NCBI RefSeq assembly: GCF_045689235.1
Contig: NZ_CP136864.1
Coordinates: 310,001 to 374,000 of the forward strand
Length of the DNA: 64,000 nucleotides
Direction: 5' to 3'
From: Congregibacter variabilis
Lineage (GTDB): Bacteria; Pseudomonadota; Gammaproteobacteria; Pseudomonadales; Halieaceae
Position numbers and translations under genes: made by a program. Positions 1 to 9,088 of this stretch are shown piece by piece (positions within the stretch are counted from its first letter, which is position 1; each line of letters opens with the position of its first letter). The notes under the pieces were generated by a model. It was not told the origin of the DNA. It made no database searches and saw only the letters and a list, made by a program, of their open reading frames with translations.

Positions 1-656
1 ATGATGCCCAGCGTTTCCAAGTTCAGGGGCACCTCGGGGATGAGAAATATAGGCAGACTATCGGGAAGCTCGCCCATATCACCTACGCGGCGAATGTCCA
101 GATCCATCCAGATGGCCACAATGGTGAGCACTACAATGGTAATGAGAGGGGAGGGAACCGCCCGCGTGATGTAGGGCAGACCGTAAATGATGCCCAGCCC
201 CGCGGCCGTCATAGCATACACGTGCCAGCTTACGTCGATGAGTTCCGGTAACTGCGCCATGAAAATCAGAATAGCCAGAGCATTTACAAATCCTGTGACC
301 ACCGACCGCGAAACAAATCGCATGAGGCTTCCCAAACGTACCCAGCCCGCAATGATTTGCAAAATTCCAGTGAGTACTGTGGCGGCAAGGAGGTACTGCA
401 AACCGTGTTCTCGCACCAGTACCACCATAACCAGGGCCATGGCTCCTGTGGCTGCTGAAATCATACCGGGACGACCCCCGGCGAAGGCTATAACAACGGC
501 GATGCAAAAGGATGCGTAGAGCCCGACTTTAGGGTCGACGCCCGCAATAATCGAGAAAGCAATGGCTTCGGGAATCAGAGCCAGAGCAACAACCAGTCCG
601 GCTAAAAGGTCATTGCGAACATTGCCAAGCCAGTCCTGACGGAGGGTGTCGAACAC
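1..656 (-). CDS. SulP family anion transporter (C-terminus outside window)
   Basis: Inner-membrane transporter of the SulP (SLC26-like) family, which moves sulfate, bicarbonate or dicarboxylates. About 218 N-terminal residues are visible; the gene runs off the left edge. The protein begins VFDTLRQDW, followed by the family's first hydrophobic helix containing LIPEAIAFSIIAG and then GLYASF; a later segment holds GRPGMISAATGAMA. Several hydrophobic helices follow. The start is a GTG at 656 with AGGAA about ten bases upstream. I could not see the STAS domain expected at the C-terminus. It is divergent from the antiporter gene at 846. The substrate cannot be told from this part. Confidence 0.85.
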   Translation of the reverse strand, partial: MFDTLRQDWLGNVRNDLLAGLVVALALIPEAIAFSIIAGVDPKVGLYASFCIAVVIAFAGGRPGMISAATGAMALVMVVLVREHGLQYLLAATVLTGILQIIAGWVRLGSLMRFVSRSVVTGFVNALAILIFMAQLPELIDVSWHVYAMTAAGLGIIYGLPYITRAVPSPLITIVVLTIVAIWMDLDIRRVGDMGELPDSLPIFLIPEVPLNLETLGI

Positions 657-776
657 GGAAGAAGGTTCCTATGATTGTGTGAGCTAATGTGGGCGCGAAG
701 GATACACAGTTCAACGGGGGAAATCAGTTGGGCTATGGCGTTCAATGCAGCAGATTTTGGTGCCTGGTCACGAGAT

Positions 777-805
777 TTGCTGTTATTTGCGCTCGCTGCC
801 ATTAT
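777..805 (+). promoter_or_regulatory. possible sigma70 promoter of the antiporter gene
   Basis: TTGCTG (777-782) is separated by 17 bases from CATTAT (800-805) in the 190-base gap between the divergent SulP and antiporter genes. The match to consensus is partial (TTG conserved; four of six in the -10), so this is a suggestion only. Confidence 0.25.
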
Positions 806-845
806 CTCAAGGGTCTAATGCGGTATCTGACAGGTGGGCTGAATC

Positions 846-2069
846 ATGGAAGGCGCTGAAGTTCTGTTGCAACTGGCGATTATTCTTGCGGCCGCACGTA
901 TTGCCGGCGAAATCGTAATGCATCTGGGGGCGCCTTCAGTTATCGGCGAACTGCTGGTCGGTGTGGTCCTTGGCCCAAGCCAACTGGGTTGGGTTCATCC
1001 AAACGAATTTCTGCGTCTAATGGCTGATATCGGCATCATTTTGCTGCTGTTTCAGGTGGGGCTGGAAACAAACATTCGTCGACTTACTGCGGCGGGGGGC
1101 GAGGCGAGTGCGGTGGCCTTGGGGGGTGTGATCATTCCCATGCTGGGCAGCTATTTTTTGTGCCGTGAAGTTTTCGAGATGCCAGTTCTTGTGTCCCTGT
1201 TTGTGGGCGGCGCCATGACCGCGACAAGCATCGGTGTCACTGTGCGCATCCTGAAAGATGTGGGCCGCGAGAACAGCCGGGAAGGGCAGGTGGTGCTGGG
1301 CGCGGCAGTGCTTGACGATCTTCTGGGCGTATTAATTCTGGCCTTTCTTTTTCAGCTGTCTATCGCTAATACGGTTGGCTACGGGGTTTTGCTCAATCTC
1401 GTGGCATTTATCGGTCTCTTTTTCGTGATATCGCCCATTGTTGCAGAATTGATTTCCGCGGTATTGAGCCGCTACGGCCACGTGACCGAACTGCCCGGCC
1501 TGGTAGCTACGTTGATTGTTTCCCTGGTGCTGTTTTTTGCCTGGGTAGCGCATGCGGTGGGTGCTCCGGAATTACTCGGTGGCTTTGTGGTGGGACTAGC
1601 GCTGTCACGACGTTTTTTTCTACCCTTTGGGCAGAGAATGGCGCCGGACGCTGCTTTCACAGATCAAGTCCGCAGTGAAATGCGTCCCATCGTCCAGCTT
1701 TTCACGCCCATATTTTTTGTGGGCGTAGGTCTGTCTCTGGATCTGCGTATAGTGAATTGGGAATCGCCTTTTGTATGGATGTTCTCTCTGTCGCTCGCCG
1801 TGGTGGCGATTGCGGGCAAGGTGATGGCGGGGCATCTGCTGTTTCGTGAGCCGCGGCTGATTCGTCAGGCTATTGGCATGGCTATGGTGCCTCGCGCCGA
1901 GGTGGGGCTTGTCTTTGCTGAGCTGGGCCGAGTCGCGGGGGTTTTGCAAGGCGAAGTGTATGCGGCGGTGGTTCTTGTGATTGTTTATACCACTGTGTTC
2001 TCGCCTTTTTGGTTAAAGCTTTTTTATCGACGTTATGGCGGGACCGAGGCTTTAAAGGACACGGGATGA
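846..2069 (+). CDS. CPA2-family Na+(K+)/H+ antiporter
   Basis: A 407-residue, almost entirely hydrophobic protein of the monovalent cation:proton antiporter 2 family (NapA/KefB-like membrane domain). It exchanges protons for Na+ or K+ across the inner membrane, for pH and salt homeostasis. The N-terminus has GAPSVIGELLVGVVLGPSQLG, typical of the family. The ion-binding pair of aspartates is at about residues 157-158 in LDDLLGV, a pattern associated with electrogenic exchange. The length fits the bare membrane domain; there is no C-terminal RCK/TrkA-N regulatory domain, which makes it more NapA-like than KefB/KefC-like. Ion specificity is not readable from the sequence. Confidence 0.88.
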   Translation: MEGAEVLLQLAIILAAARIAGEIVMHLGAPSVIGELLVGVVLGPSQLGWVHPNEFLRLMADIGIILLLFQVGLETNIRRLTAAGGEASAVALGGVIIPMLGSYFLCREVFEMPVLVSLFVGGAMTATSIGVTVRILKDVGRENSREGQVVLGAAVLDDLLGVLILAFLFQLSIANTVGYGVLLNLVAFIGLFFVISPIVAELISAVLSRYGHVTELPGLVATLIVSLVLFFAWVAHAVGAPELLGGFVVGLALSRRFFLPFGQRMAPDAAFTDQVRSEMRPIVQLFTPIFFVGVGLSLDLRIVNWESPFVWMFSLSLAVVAIAGKVMAGHLLFREPRLIRQAIGMAMVPRAEVGLVFAELGRVAGVLQGEVYAAVVLVIVYTTVFSPFWLKLFYRRYGGTEALKDTG

Positions 2070-2150
2070 ATATCAGTTTCTGTTCGAGTTCTGCACCCAA
2101 AGCCGCTAAAGTGAAAGACATGATTCTTTGCAGCCAAAAGGACCAAAGGT

Positions 2151-2876
2151 TTGTCTGAGACTAAGCGTATAGCGCTGCTGATTGATTGCGATAATGTGAG
2201 GGCAACGGCCATTGAGGGTGTGCTTGAAGAACTGGCAACGCACGGCACGGTAAATGTGCGTCATGCCCACGGGGATTGGAACAATCCCTCGCTGTCGGCT
2301 TGGGCCGACAAGCTTCACCCTCACGCCATTAGACCTATGCAGCAGTTTGCCTACACCAAAGGCAAAAACGCCACAGACTCAGCGATGATCATTGATGCCA
2401 TGGACCTGCTGTATAGCGGTAACGTCGACGCTTTTGCATTGATGACCAGTGATAGTGACTTTACTCCGCTGGTGTTGCGCATACTCGAAAGCGGATTTCC
2501 CGTTTACGGTTTCGGCGAAAAGAAAACGCCACAGCCATTTGTGGATTCTTGCTCACCGTTTATTTTTATTGAGAACCTCCTTCCGGCAAAGAAGGGCGAT
2601 GACGAAAGTGCACCGGTTACTGCACGGGTTCCCCGAGCAAAGTTGCGACAGGACGCAAGGCTGGTCAAACTTCTGCGCACGGCAGTAGATCAAACCGTCA
2701 ATGATGACGGCTGGGCTGATATGTCCAGGGTGGGTAGTTATATCTCCAACAATAACCCCTCGTTCTCTCCGGTAAACTACGGTTACCGAAGGCTTAGTGA
2801 CTTATTGAAAGCGACAGAGTTTTTTAAAATAGATCATCAAGAATCAAGGATGCTTGTTCGTGACCCCAAGAGTTAG
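2151..2876 (+). CDS. NYN-domain putative RNase with C-terminal OST-HTH (LOTUS) domain
   Basis: A 241-residue cytoplasmic protein. Residues 5-150 form a NYN (LabA/DUF88, PIN-like) domain, with acidic residues in LLIDCDN (10-14) and TSDSDFTPL, which in this family coordinate metal for RNA cleavage. Residues about 165-235 fit an OST-HTH/LOTUS RNA-binding module (VKLLRTAVDQ, then SDLLKATEFFKID). The start is a TTG at 2151, preceded by AAGGA eight bases upstream; no ATG lies in frame nearby. It sits alone between the antiporter and the YcgN-type gene. Activity on RNA is inferred from the family; no substrate is known. Confidence 0.85.
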   Translation: MSETKRIALLIDCDNVRATAIEGVLEELATHGTVNVRHAHGDWNNPSLSAWADKLHPHAIRPMQQFAYTKGKNATDSAMIIDAMDLLYSGNVDAFALMTSDSDFTPLVLRILESGFPVYGFGEKKTPQPFVDSCSPFIFIENLLPAKKGDDESAPVTARVPRAKLRQDARLVKLLRTAVDQTVNDDGWADMSRVGSYISNNNPSFSPVNYGYRRLSDLLKATEFFKIDHQESRMLVRDPKS

Positions 2877-2909
2877 CCGTCGAGTTCTGTCATTTTTAGG
2901 CATGGGTTG

Positions 2910-3380
2910 ATGACCACGCAAGCGTTTTGGGAGTCCGTTGCGCCGAAGGATATGTCTCGGGAGCAGTGGGAGTCACTGTGTGATGGATGCGCCCGCTGCT
3001 GTCTGCATAAGCTCGAAGACGCCTATAGCGGGGGAATTTACTACACCGATGTCGCCTGTCACTTGCTTGATGAAACCAAGTGCCAGTGCACGCGCTACGA
3101 AACGCGCCAAGAGCTGGTGCCGGATTGCGTGGTGCTCACACCGGATCAACGAGAAAATCTGGCTTGGCTCCCGGATACCTGTGCCTACCGTCTGGTCGAT
3201 CAGGGACAGCCGCTTCCCGAGTGGCACCCATTGGTAACGGGTGACCCGAACTCGGTGCATCTTGCGGGCATGTCGGTGCGTGGTCGCTCAATAAGTGAAA
3301 CCCAAGTGGCGGAGGATGATTTTGAAGAGCACATCATTCGCTGGGTGACGAGTACCAGACCGGACTCAGTACAAACATAA
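2910..3380 (+). CDS. YcgN/UPF0260-type cysteine-cluster protein
   Basis: A 156-residue soluble protein of the UPF0260 (YcgN) family. It has the characteristic cysteine pattern near the N-terminus (CDGCARCC, then VACHLLDETKCQCTRY and PDCVVL), suggesting a metal or Fe-S centre, although no function is established for the family. The C-terminal half carries WLPDTCAYR and LPEWHPLVTGD, also typical. An in-frame TTG directly precedes the ATG at 2910; I chose the ATG, with AGG about nine bases upstream. It is probably monocistronic or co-transcribed with the NYN gene 30 bases upstream. Confidence 0.88.
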   Translation: MTTQAFWESVAPKDMSREQWESLCDGCARCCLHKLEDAYSGGIYYTDVACHLLDETKCQCTRYETRQELVPDCVVLTPDQRENLAWLPDTCAYRLVDQGQPLPEWHPLVTGDPNSVHLAGMSVRGRSISETQVAEDDFEEHIIRWVTSTRPDSVQT

Positions 3381-3449
3381 GCTGCACAAGGTCTTGTTTT
3401 GAGTCGGGCCTGCCCGCCCCTGATGAATTGCCGACATAAACCTGTGAAA

Positions 3450-3479
3450 TTCAAAGTCAGTGGCTTGGCATGATAGAAT
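3450..3479 (+). promoter_or_regulatory. possible promoter of the DAHP synthase gene
   Basis: TTCAAA (3450-3455) and TAGAAT (3474-3479) are spaced 18 bases apart and end 35 bases before the start codon. The -10 matches consensus well, the -35 moderately. No tandem Trp codons or attenuator-like leader were seen downstream. Confidence 0.35.
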
Positions 3480-3514
3480 TGCGCGCCTTTTTTAACTGTA
3501 TGTAGCGACAAATC

Positions 3515-4573
3515 ATGCCTTCTGTGACTGATGACCTAAGAATCCAGAAAACCAACGAGCTGATCTCCCCAGAGTCTCTGGTCGACGATGTCCCCCTGAG
3601 TGATGCGGCGGCTCAAACCGTTGCCAATGCTCGAGGAGCGATTTCGTCGATCCTCCGCGGGGACGACGATCGATTGTTAGTCGTCGTGGGTCCCTGTTCT
3701 ATCCACGATCCCAATGCAGCCCGGGATTATGCCCAGGGACTGAAGCAAGCCGCAGAGGCCTACAGCGCAGATCTGCAAATTGTCATGCGCGTGTATTTCG
3801 AAAAGCCTAGAACCACTGTGGGCTGGAAGGGCTTGATTAACGATCCCGACCTTAACGATACCTTTCAGATTAACAAAGGCCTGCACCTTGCCCGCAAGCT
3901 GTTACTGGACCTTGCCGAGATGGGACTCCCCTCGGGTACCGAGTATCTCGACCTTATCAGTCCTCAGTATGTTGCGGATCTGGTTTCCTGGGGTGCTATT
4001 GGTGCACGAACGACGGAAAGCCAGACTCACCGAGAACTCGCCTCAGGTTTGTCTTGCCCGGTGGGTTTTAAAAATGCAACTGACGGTGACGTTCAGGTTG
4101 CGATTGATGCCATTAACTCTGCATCGCAGCCACACCGCTTCCTTTCGGTAACAAAGAAAGGGCATTCCGCCATTTTTCAGACAACGGGTAATGAGGACTG
4201 TCATATTATTCTGCGTGGCGGCAAACACCCTAACTACGACATGTTCTCTGTGGATGACGCGAGCGCCATGTTGAGCAAGGCGGGACTGCCGGCGCGCATT
4301 ATGATCGACGCAAGTCACGCGAATAGCCGCAAGATTCCCTCGCGGCAAGTAGATGTGGCGAATGATATCGCCAGTCAGGTCGCCCGGGGCAGTCGCAGCA
4401 TTTTTGGCATCATGATTGAAAGCAATCTGGTGGAAGGGCGGCAGAACGTAGTGCCTGGCCAGCCGCTGGTCTATGGACAGAGTATTACTGACGCTTGCAT
4501 TGATTGGGCGGCTACCGAGTCGGTCTTTGATAAGTTGGCCATGGCCGTTCGCGAACGCAGAAATCTGGCCTAG
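3515..4573 (+). CDS. 3-deoxy-7-phosphoheptulonate synthase, class I (AroF/AroG/AroH type)
   Basis: Condenses phosphoenolpyruvate and erythrose 4-phosphate to DAHP, the first step of the shikimate pathway, in the cytoplasm. The 352 residues match the usual length of class I enzymes. Hallmarks are LLVVVGPCSIHD (about residue 55), MRVYFEKPRTTVGWKG, GARTTESQTHRE, PVGFKNATDG, HIILRGGKHPNYD and the C-terminal YGQSITDACIDW. The N-terminal extension (residues 1-45) belongs to the allosteric region, so the enzyme should be feedback-inhibited. Which aromatic amino acid inhibits it cannot be decided here, so no isozyme symbol is given. It is a single gene with its own likely promoter. Confidence 0.95.
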   Translation: MPSVTDDLRIQKTNELISPESLVDDVPLSDAAAQTVANARGAISSILRGDDDRLLVVVGPCSIHDPNAARDYAQGLKQAAEAYSADLQIVMRVYFEKPRTTVGWKGLINDPDLNDTFQINKGLHLARKLLLDLAEMGLPSGTEYLDLISPQYVADLVSWGAIGARTTESQTHRELASGLSCPVGFKNATDGDVQVAIDAINSASQPHRFLSVTKKGHSAIFQTTGNEDCHIILRGGKHPNYDMFSVDDASAMLSKAGLPARIMIDASHANSRKIPSRQVDVANDIASQVARGSRSIFGIMIESNLVEGRQNVVPGQPLVYGQSITDACIDWAATESVFDKLAMAVRERRNLA

Positions 4574-4649
4574 TTAGCTCAGGCGCACGCTGCAGTGGCT
4601 GTGGTAGGGTCAATCTAACGCCTAAGAGCAGGTCTGGGGCACCGCAACC

Positions 4650-7600
4650 TTGAATTCGCCATCCTACATACTCAGCCTCGCGGTGCTTTACATCTGCGCT
4701 CTGTTTGCGGTGGCCTGGATTGTTGATCGACGCGCAAGTGTCGCTGTCTCCCCCGGGTTTTCGCGCCGCCAGGGATTGGTCTATGCCATGTCTCTCGGTG
4801 TGTATTGCAGCTCATGGACATTCTACGGCGCGGTGGGTAGCGCAACGTCCTCTCCCTGGAGCCATGTCCCGATTTTTCTCGGTCCGATATTGGTTTTTTT
4901 GCTTGCCTGGCCGCTGCTCCGGCGGTTGGTGAATCTGGGGACCCGTCATCGCGTAACATCGATTGCCGATTACTTCGGCGCACGCTTTGGTAAGCGTCAG
5001 CAGCTGTCTATGTTAGTCACTGTTGTCGCTACAGCCGCAGTCCTTCCCTATATCGCCCTGCAGTTTCGTGCCCTTGCGCAGGCGTGGTCGATCGTTGCTG
5101 GCGACGCTGGGGGTCCCTCCCTGAGTAACACTGATTCAGGTTTGGCTATCGCTATTGTGCTTGGCGGTTTCACGGTGCTCTTCGGAGCGAGGAGACTTGA
5201 CGGGCGTGAACGACATCGAGGAATGATGAGCGCCATTGCTCTTGAGTCCGTCGTTAAGCTTGTTGCTTTCCTTTGCGTGGCGATGCTCGCCCTGGCCTAT
5301 CTGCGACGTCCGGACATCGCACCATCTGCGGGCTGGGGGACTCAATCCCTGGCTAAGGTAGAGCTCTCAGCAGATTTTTATACACAAATTTTGATTAGTG
5401 CCTTTGCGATATTCTGTCTTCCCCGCCAGTTCCACGTCATGGTGGTGGAAGCACAGGACGAGGCGACTACGCGCTCTTCGCGTTGGCTACTGCCACTTTA
5501 TCTGATCTTGTTCATGCTGCTGGTTGTGCCTGTGAGCCTCGCGGGAAGTCATCTTTTCGGCGCGTCGACACAGAGTGTTAGTCCGGACACCTATGTGCAG
5601 ATGCTGCCAGCGGCGTTAGATGTTTCATGGATCTCTTTGATCGCTTTTGTGGGAGGCCTTTCTGCGGCTACTGGAATGGTCATTGTTGCGACCGTGAGCC
5701 TCGCGATCATGCTTACCAACGAGGTGGCAGTGCCTGCAATGATCCGCGGAAAATCTGACCAGGGTGCATCCTTGCTGTCTTTGGGGAATCGTCTGCGGGT
5801 CGTGCGTCAGATCACTATTCTCCTGATATTGGCGGCGGCGTGGCTCGTATCGACACAGCTGCACAGCATATCCTGGCTAACGGAGATAGGGTTTATGTCC
5901 TTTCTGGCGGCAGCCCAGCTTGCGCCGGGTCTGCTGGCCGGCCTGTACTGGCGACGGGCGCATGGGGTTGCGATCACCGCCGGTTTGGCCGCGGGCCTGG
6001 CGCTCTGGTTTTACTGTTTGGTGTTACCGCAAGTGCTTACTGAAGACCACGTTCTTAGCGCAGCTGGCCTGTTTGGCCAAGCGTGGCTGCGCCCCCAATC
6101 GTTGCTGAGTTGGGAGGGTCCCGGTCCATTGAGCTATGCCGCCCTATGGAGTTTGGGCGTCAATACCTTCCTGGTTCTTAGTTTGTCGTGGCTCTTTAAG
6201 CCATCGTTGGCGGATGCACGCCAAGCGGCGGTTTTTATGGATGCAGATAACCCGAGTGAACTGCAGGGAGATGACTTTAACCTCTCGGTTGTAAGAGCAG
6301 GACAGCTTCGTGCGCTGCTACCTCCGTTTCTCGAGGAATCTCGTTTGCAGCAGCTGTGGCATTCTTTTGAAGATCGCTATCAGCAGCGCCTTTTGCCCGC
6401 TGATCGTTTGCCTCTTTTTGCGGTGCGCGAAGCGGAGTCGCTGTTAGCCAGTGTTATTGGTGCGGCATCGTCTAGTCGGGTGTTTACGGAGTTGACCGAA
6501 AGCCGGCAGGTCGATTTTGCCGGTCTTGCTTCTTTGGTGTCTGAGGCAGGGCGGCAACAGACCTTTAATCGGGACCTTTTGGAAACGACCGTAGAGTCCA
6601 TGTTGCAGGGCGTATCGGTTGTTGATTCCCAGTTACGCCTGGTCGCCTGGAATAGTCGCTACGAGACGATGTTTGCCTACCCCCAACGACTTCTCTACGT
6701 GGGCATGCCTATTGCGCGACTGTATCGTTTTAACGCCGAGCGTGGGGTGCTTGGGGTAGAGAACACTTCTATCGAGCACGAGGTAGAAAAACGGTTGGAG
6801 TGGCTGCGCCAGGGGCATCCACATCGCCTGGAGCGACGCCTTCCCGATGGACGGGTTATTGATATCCATGGAGTTCCTTTGCCCCGCGGTGGGTTCGTCA
6901 CCACATATATAGATATCAGCGATTACCGCGAAATGGTGACGCACCTCGAGGAGGTGCGCCTGGAGCTCGAAGACCGGGTTGCGACGGGGAGTCAGAGTTT
7001 ATCGGACGCAAATGCCCAGTTACGTCAGGAAAACCGTTTGCGCGCCGAAGCGGAAGCCAAGCTTCGTGATACAGGTCTGTCCAAGTCGCGATTCATGTCG
7101 GCGACGAGCCATGATCTACTCCAACCCATCAGCGCCGCCAGACTCTTTGTGGCTGCGCTAAAACCGCATACCAAAGATGCACAGGACAGCGCATTGTTGG
7201 TCGACAAGATAGATCAGTCTTTGGGGCGAGCAGAGCAACTGATTTCGGAATTGAGAGAAGTTGCGCGTCTCGATTCGGGTAAGCAGCAAATTACCTTAGA
7301 AACATTTCCGGTGCACAAGCTGTTAAAAGATCTGCATGCAGAGTTTGGACCCGCCGCGCAGCGCGCAAATTTGAATTTGCGCCTCCGAAACTCTTCATTG
7401 TGGTTGCGCAGCGATCCAAACCTACTGTATCGAGCCTTGCAGAACTTACTTTCCAACGCCATTAAGTATAGTCCGCGCGGCACAGTGCTATTAGGTGTGC
7501 GCCGTCGGATGAATGGGGCCGAAATTCAGATTTTAGATCAGGGGCCAGGCATACCTGCAGCTGAGCAGGCCCGGGTCTTTTCGGAGTTTGAAAGGCTGCC

Positions 7601-8183
7601 CGGTTCGGCAGCCGGTAACGAAGAGGGATTGGGTCTGGGCCTGGCAATAGTGAGCCGCTACGCAAACTTGCTCGACTTACCTCTTCGTCTGAGTTCTGAG
7701 CTGAGCCGCGGAAGCCTGTTTTCTTTAACGGTTCAGCGGGTAGAGGCTGTCCTGTCACAGGGCACCGCAGCGGATTCAGACGCTGCGGTCGGTCGTCTTG
7801 ATGGTGTGAAGGTGGTGTGCATCGATAACGATTTACGTATCCGCGAAGCGATGAGCGCAATGCTGACTGCGGATGGTTGTGAAGTGAATACGGTCGCGAC
7901 GCGTATGGAGTTGTTGGACGCATTACGCGGCTTTGAGGCGCATGTGGTGGTAGCGGATTTTCATCTGGATGACGGTGATACCGGGATTGTGGCCCTCCAG
8001 TGGGTCTTCGAAAAACTGGGCTGGAGTTGTCCCTGCATCATGGTAAGCGCCGATGATGGGGCGAGTGTCAGAGATCAGGCGCGCCTGGCGGGGTATCGCG
8101 CCTTAGCCAAACCAGTTAATCCCCAGCGGCTAAAGGCATTGATTCTTGCGCTGGCTAAGGAATCCGATCAGACAAGCGACTAG
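4650..8183 (+). CDS. SLC5 symporter-fused hybrid sensor histidine kinase, CrbS-like
   Basis: An 1177-residue inner-membrane sensor kinase. Residues 1 to about 520 form a sodium:solute symporter (SLC5/PutP-like) domain with many helices. Residues about 535-620 look like the STAC linker found in CbrA/CrbS kinases; about 640-760 is a PAS domain (LQGVSVVDSQLRLVAWNSRYE), followed by a coiled coil. In the HisKA domain the phospho-acceptor is His821 (ATSHDLLQPI). The ATPase domain has NLLSNAIKYS, DQGPGIP and GLGLGLAIV. A C-terminal receiver domain has Asp1103 (VVADFHLDDG). CbrA lacks the receiver; CrbS has it, and the linked regulator, porin and acetate-type symporter support a CrbS role in sensing acetate metabolism. 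The only in-frame start after a stop at 4623 is TTG at 4650, with GGGG about ten bases upstream. The symbol is withheld because the assignment rests on architecture. Confidence 0.9.
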   Translation: MNSPSYILSLAVLYICALFAVAWIVDRRASVAVSPGFSRRQGLVYAMSLGVYCSSWTFYGAVGSATSSPWSHVPIFLGPILVFLLAWPLLRRLVNLGTRHRVTSIADYFGARFGKRQQLSMLVTVVATAAVLPYIALQFRALAQAWSIVAGDAGGPSLSNTDSGLAIAIVLGGFTVLFGARRLDGRERHRGMMSAIALESVVKLVAFLCVAMLALAYLRRPDIAPSAGWGTQSLAKVELSADFYTQILISAFAIFCLPRQFHVMVVEAQDEATTRSSRWLLPLYLILFMLLVVPVSLAGSHLFGASTQSVSPDTYVQMLPAALDVSWISLIAFVGGLSAATGMVIVATVSLAIMLTNEVAVPAMIRGKSDQGASLLSLGNRLRVVRQITILLILAAAWLVSTQLHSISWLTEIGFMSFLAAAQLAPGLLAGLYWRRAHGVAITAGLAAGLALWFYCLVLPQVLTEDHVLSAAGLFGQAWLRPQSLLSWEGPGPLSYAALWSLGVNTFLVLSLSWLFKPSLADARQAAVFMDADNPSELQGDDFNLSVVRAGQLRALLPPFLEESRLQQLWHSFEDRYQQRLLPADRLPLFAVREAESLLASVIGAASSSRVFTELTESRQVDFAGLASLVSEAGRQQTFNRDLLETTVESMLQGVSVVDSQLRLVAWNSRYETMFAYPQRLLYVGMPIARLYRFNAERGVLGVENTSIEHEVEKRLEWLRQGHPHRLERRLPDGRVIDIHGVPLPRGGFVTTYIDISDYREMVTHLEEVRLELEDRVATGSQSLSDANAQLRQENRLRAEAEAKLRDTGLSKSRFMSATSHDLLQPISAARLFVAALKPHTKDAQDSALLVDKIDQSLGRAEQLISELREVARLDSGKQQITLETFPVHKLLKDLHAEFGPAAQRANLNLRLRNSSLWLRSDPNLLYRALQNLLSNAIKYSPRGTVLLGVRRRMNGAEIQILDQGPGIPAAEQARVFSEFERLPGSAAGNEEGLGLGLAIVSRYANLLDLPLRLSSELSRGSLFSLTVQRVEAVLSQGTAADSDAAVGRLDGVKVVCIDNDLRIREAMSAMLTADGCEVNTVATRMELLDALRGFEAHVVVADFHLDDGDTGIVALQWVFEKLGWSCPCIMVSADDGASVRDQARLAGYRALAKPVNPQRLKALILALAKESDQTSD

Positions 8184-8216
8184 ATCTGGTTCAACATTGC
8201 GTGTCTACCGCGACGA

Positions 8217-8876
8217 TTACGCTATCAGGTCGGTGTCTTGTGCCGGAGTGACTGTCAGGTTGCCTATTGCCAATACCGCTTGAGTGCGCGATTGAACGCC
8301 GAGCTTACGAAAAACCTCTGTCATATGCGCTTTTATCGTCGCTTCTTTTACACCCAGTTCGTAGGCAATCTGCTTATTCAGCAATCCTTCCACCAGCATT
8401 GAAGCAACTCGAAACTGCTGTGGCGTAAGGCTGGCGAGTGCATCGGCAACATCCAATGCTTTAAGGCTGGCCCCATTAGTACTTACCTCCAGGCCGGGAT
8501 GCAGTCCACGCTCACCGGCCAGAACCTGTTTAATGCAATGAGTCATCACGTCGGTACTTGATGACTTGGAGAGAAATGCTGCGGCGCCATGATCGATAGC
8601 ACGTCGCACGGTATCAGCGTGAGTATTAGCAGAGATCACAATGACGGGTTTGTCAGGGTGATTTCCTACATACCACCCCAAGGCAGAAAAACCGCTTGCG
8701 CCCGGCATATGTAGGTCGAGTAATAGTAGGTCGGGCGCACCGTCCGACTCAACAGTGCTGTGAAGGTCGGCAACGCATTCGGCGTGAATCACGTCGGCCC
8801 CGATACTCTTTCCCGAAATCAATATCGACAACGCTTCCCTGAAAAGGGGGTGGTCGTCGGCAATTACGCATTTCAT
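8217..8876 (-). CDS. LuxR/NarL-type response regulator, CrbR-like
   Basis: A 219-residue response regulator. Residues 1-120 are a receiver domain with DD at 7-8, the phospho-acceptor Asp54 (LLLDLHMPG) and a conserved lysine in FLSKSS. Residues about 150-212 are a LuxR/NarL helix-turn-helix (LTPQQFRVASMLVEGLLNKQ). It is convergent with the hybrid kinase and divergent from the porin, so it is very likely the kinase's partner and an activator of the nearby symporter and porin genes, as CrbR is for acs and actP in Vibrio and Pseudomonas. A longer frame extends 63 codons upstream, but the receiver domain starts exactly at the ATG at 8876, so that start is used. Confidence 0.9.
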   Translation of the reverse strand: MKCVIADDHPLFREALSILISGKSIGADVIHAECVADLHSTVESDGAPDLLLLDLHMPGASGFSALGWYVGNHPDKPVIVISANTHADTVRRAIDHGAAAFLSKSSSTDVMTHCIKQVLAGERGLHPGLEVSTNGASLKALDVADALASLTPQQFRVASMLVEGLLNKQIAYELGVKEATIKAHMTEVFRKLGVQSRTQAVLAIGNLTVTPAQDTDLIA

Positions 8877-8982
8877 TGAGGCATACCCTGATTTCTTTTT
8901 ATGGGGGCATTGTGGAGATTTTGCGGGCGAAGTAAAGCGTAGCCTCAGGGTCGAAGGGGCCTCATTCCCGGGTAAAGACATA

Positions 8983-8992
8983 GACTTTGGTC
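8983..8992. promoter_or_regulatory. palindromic site A (GACYWWRGTC), candidate regulator site
   Basis: GACTTTGGTC sits in a longer palindrome, TAGACTTTGGTCTA (8981-8994), in the gap between the response regulator and the porin. The same motif recurs at 9012 and 10431. Binding by the linked LuxR-type regulator is inferred from position and repetition. Confidence 0.5.
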
Positions 8993-9011
8993 TAAGAAAA
9001 CCCCGGGATTT

Positions 9012-9021
9012 GACCAAGGTC
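9012..9021. promoter_or_regulatory. palindromic site B (GACYWWRGTC), candidate regulator site
   Basis: GACCAAGGTC within TTGACCAAGGTCCAA (9010-9024) is a perfect 10-base palindrome apart from its central AA. Its centre is 29 bases from that of site A, close to three helical turns, and it lies about 70 bases before the porin start. Confidence 0.5.
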
Positions 9022-9088
9022 CAATATGCATCGCCTCTAGCGAACGCTAAAACGTCTCTGCTCAATAATACTAATGGGAGGAGCAGGG

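Noticed and set aside
602..802. 66-codon minus-strand frame upstream of the SulP gene
   Set aside because: It overlaps the SulP start out of frame, has no recognisable domain, and lies where both divergent promoters are expected.
2066..2158. 30-codon frame starting at an ATG overlapping the antiporter stop
   Set aside because: It runs into the NYN gene start in another frame, with no family resemblance; chance reading.
8877..9065. 63-codon N-terminal extension of the response regulator
   Set aside because: The receiver domain starts at the ATG at 8876, and the extension covers the palindromic sites and porin promoter region.
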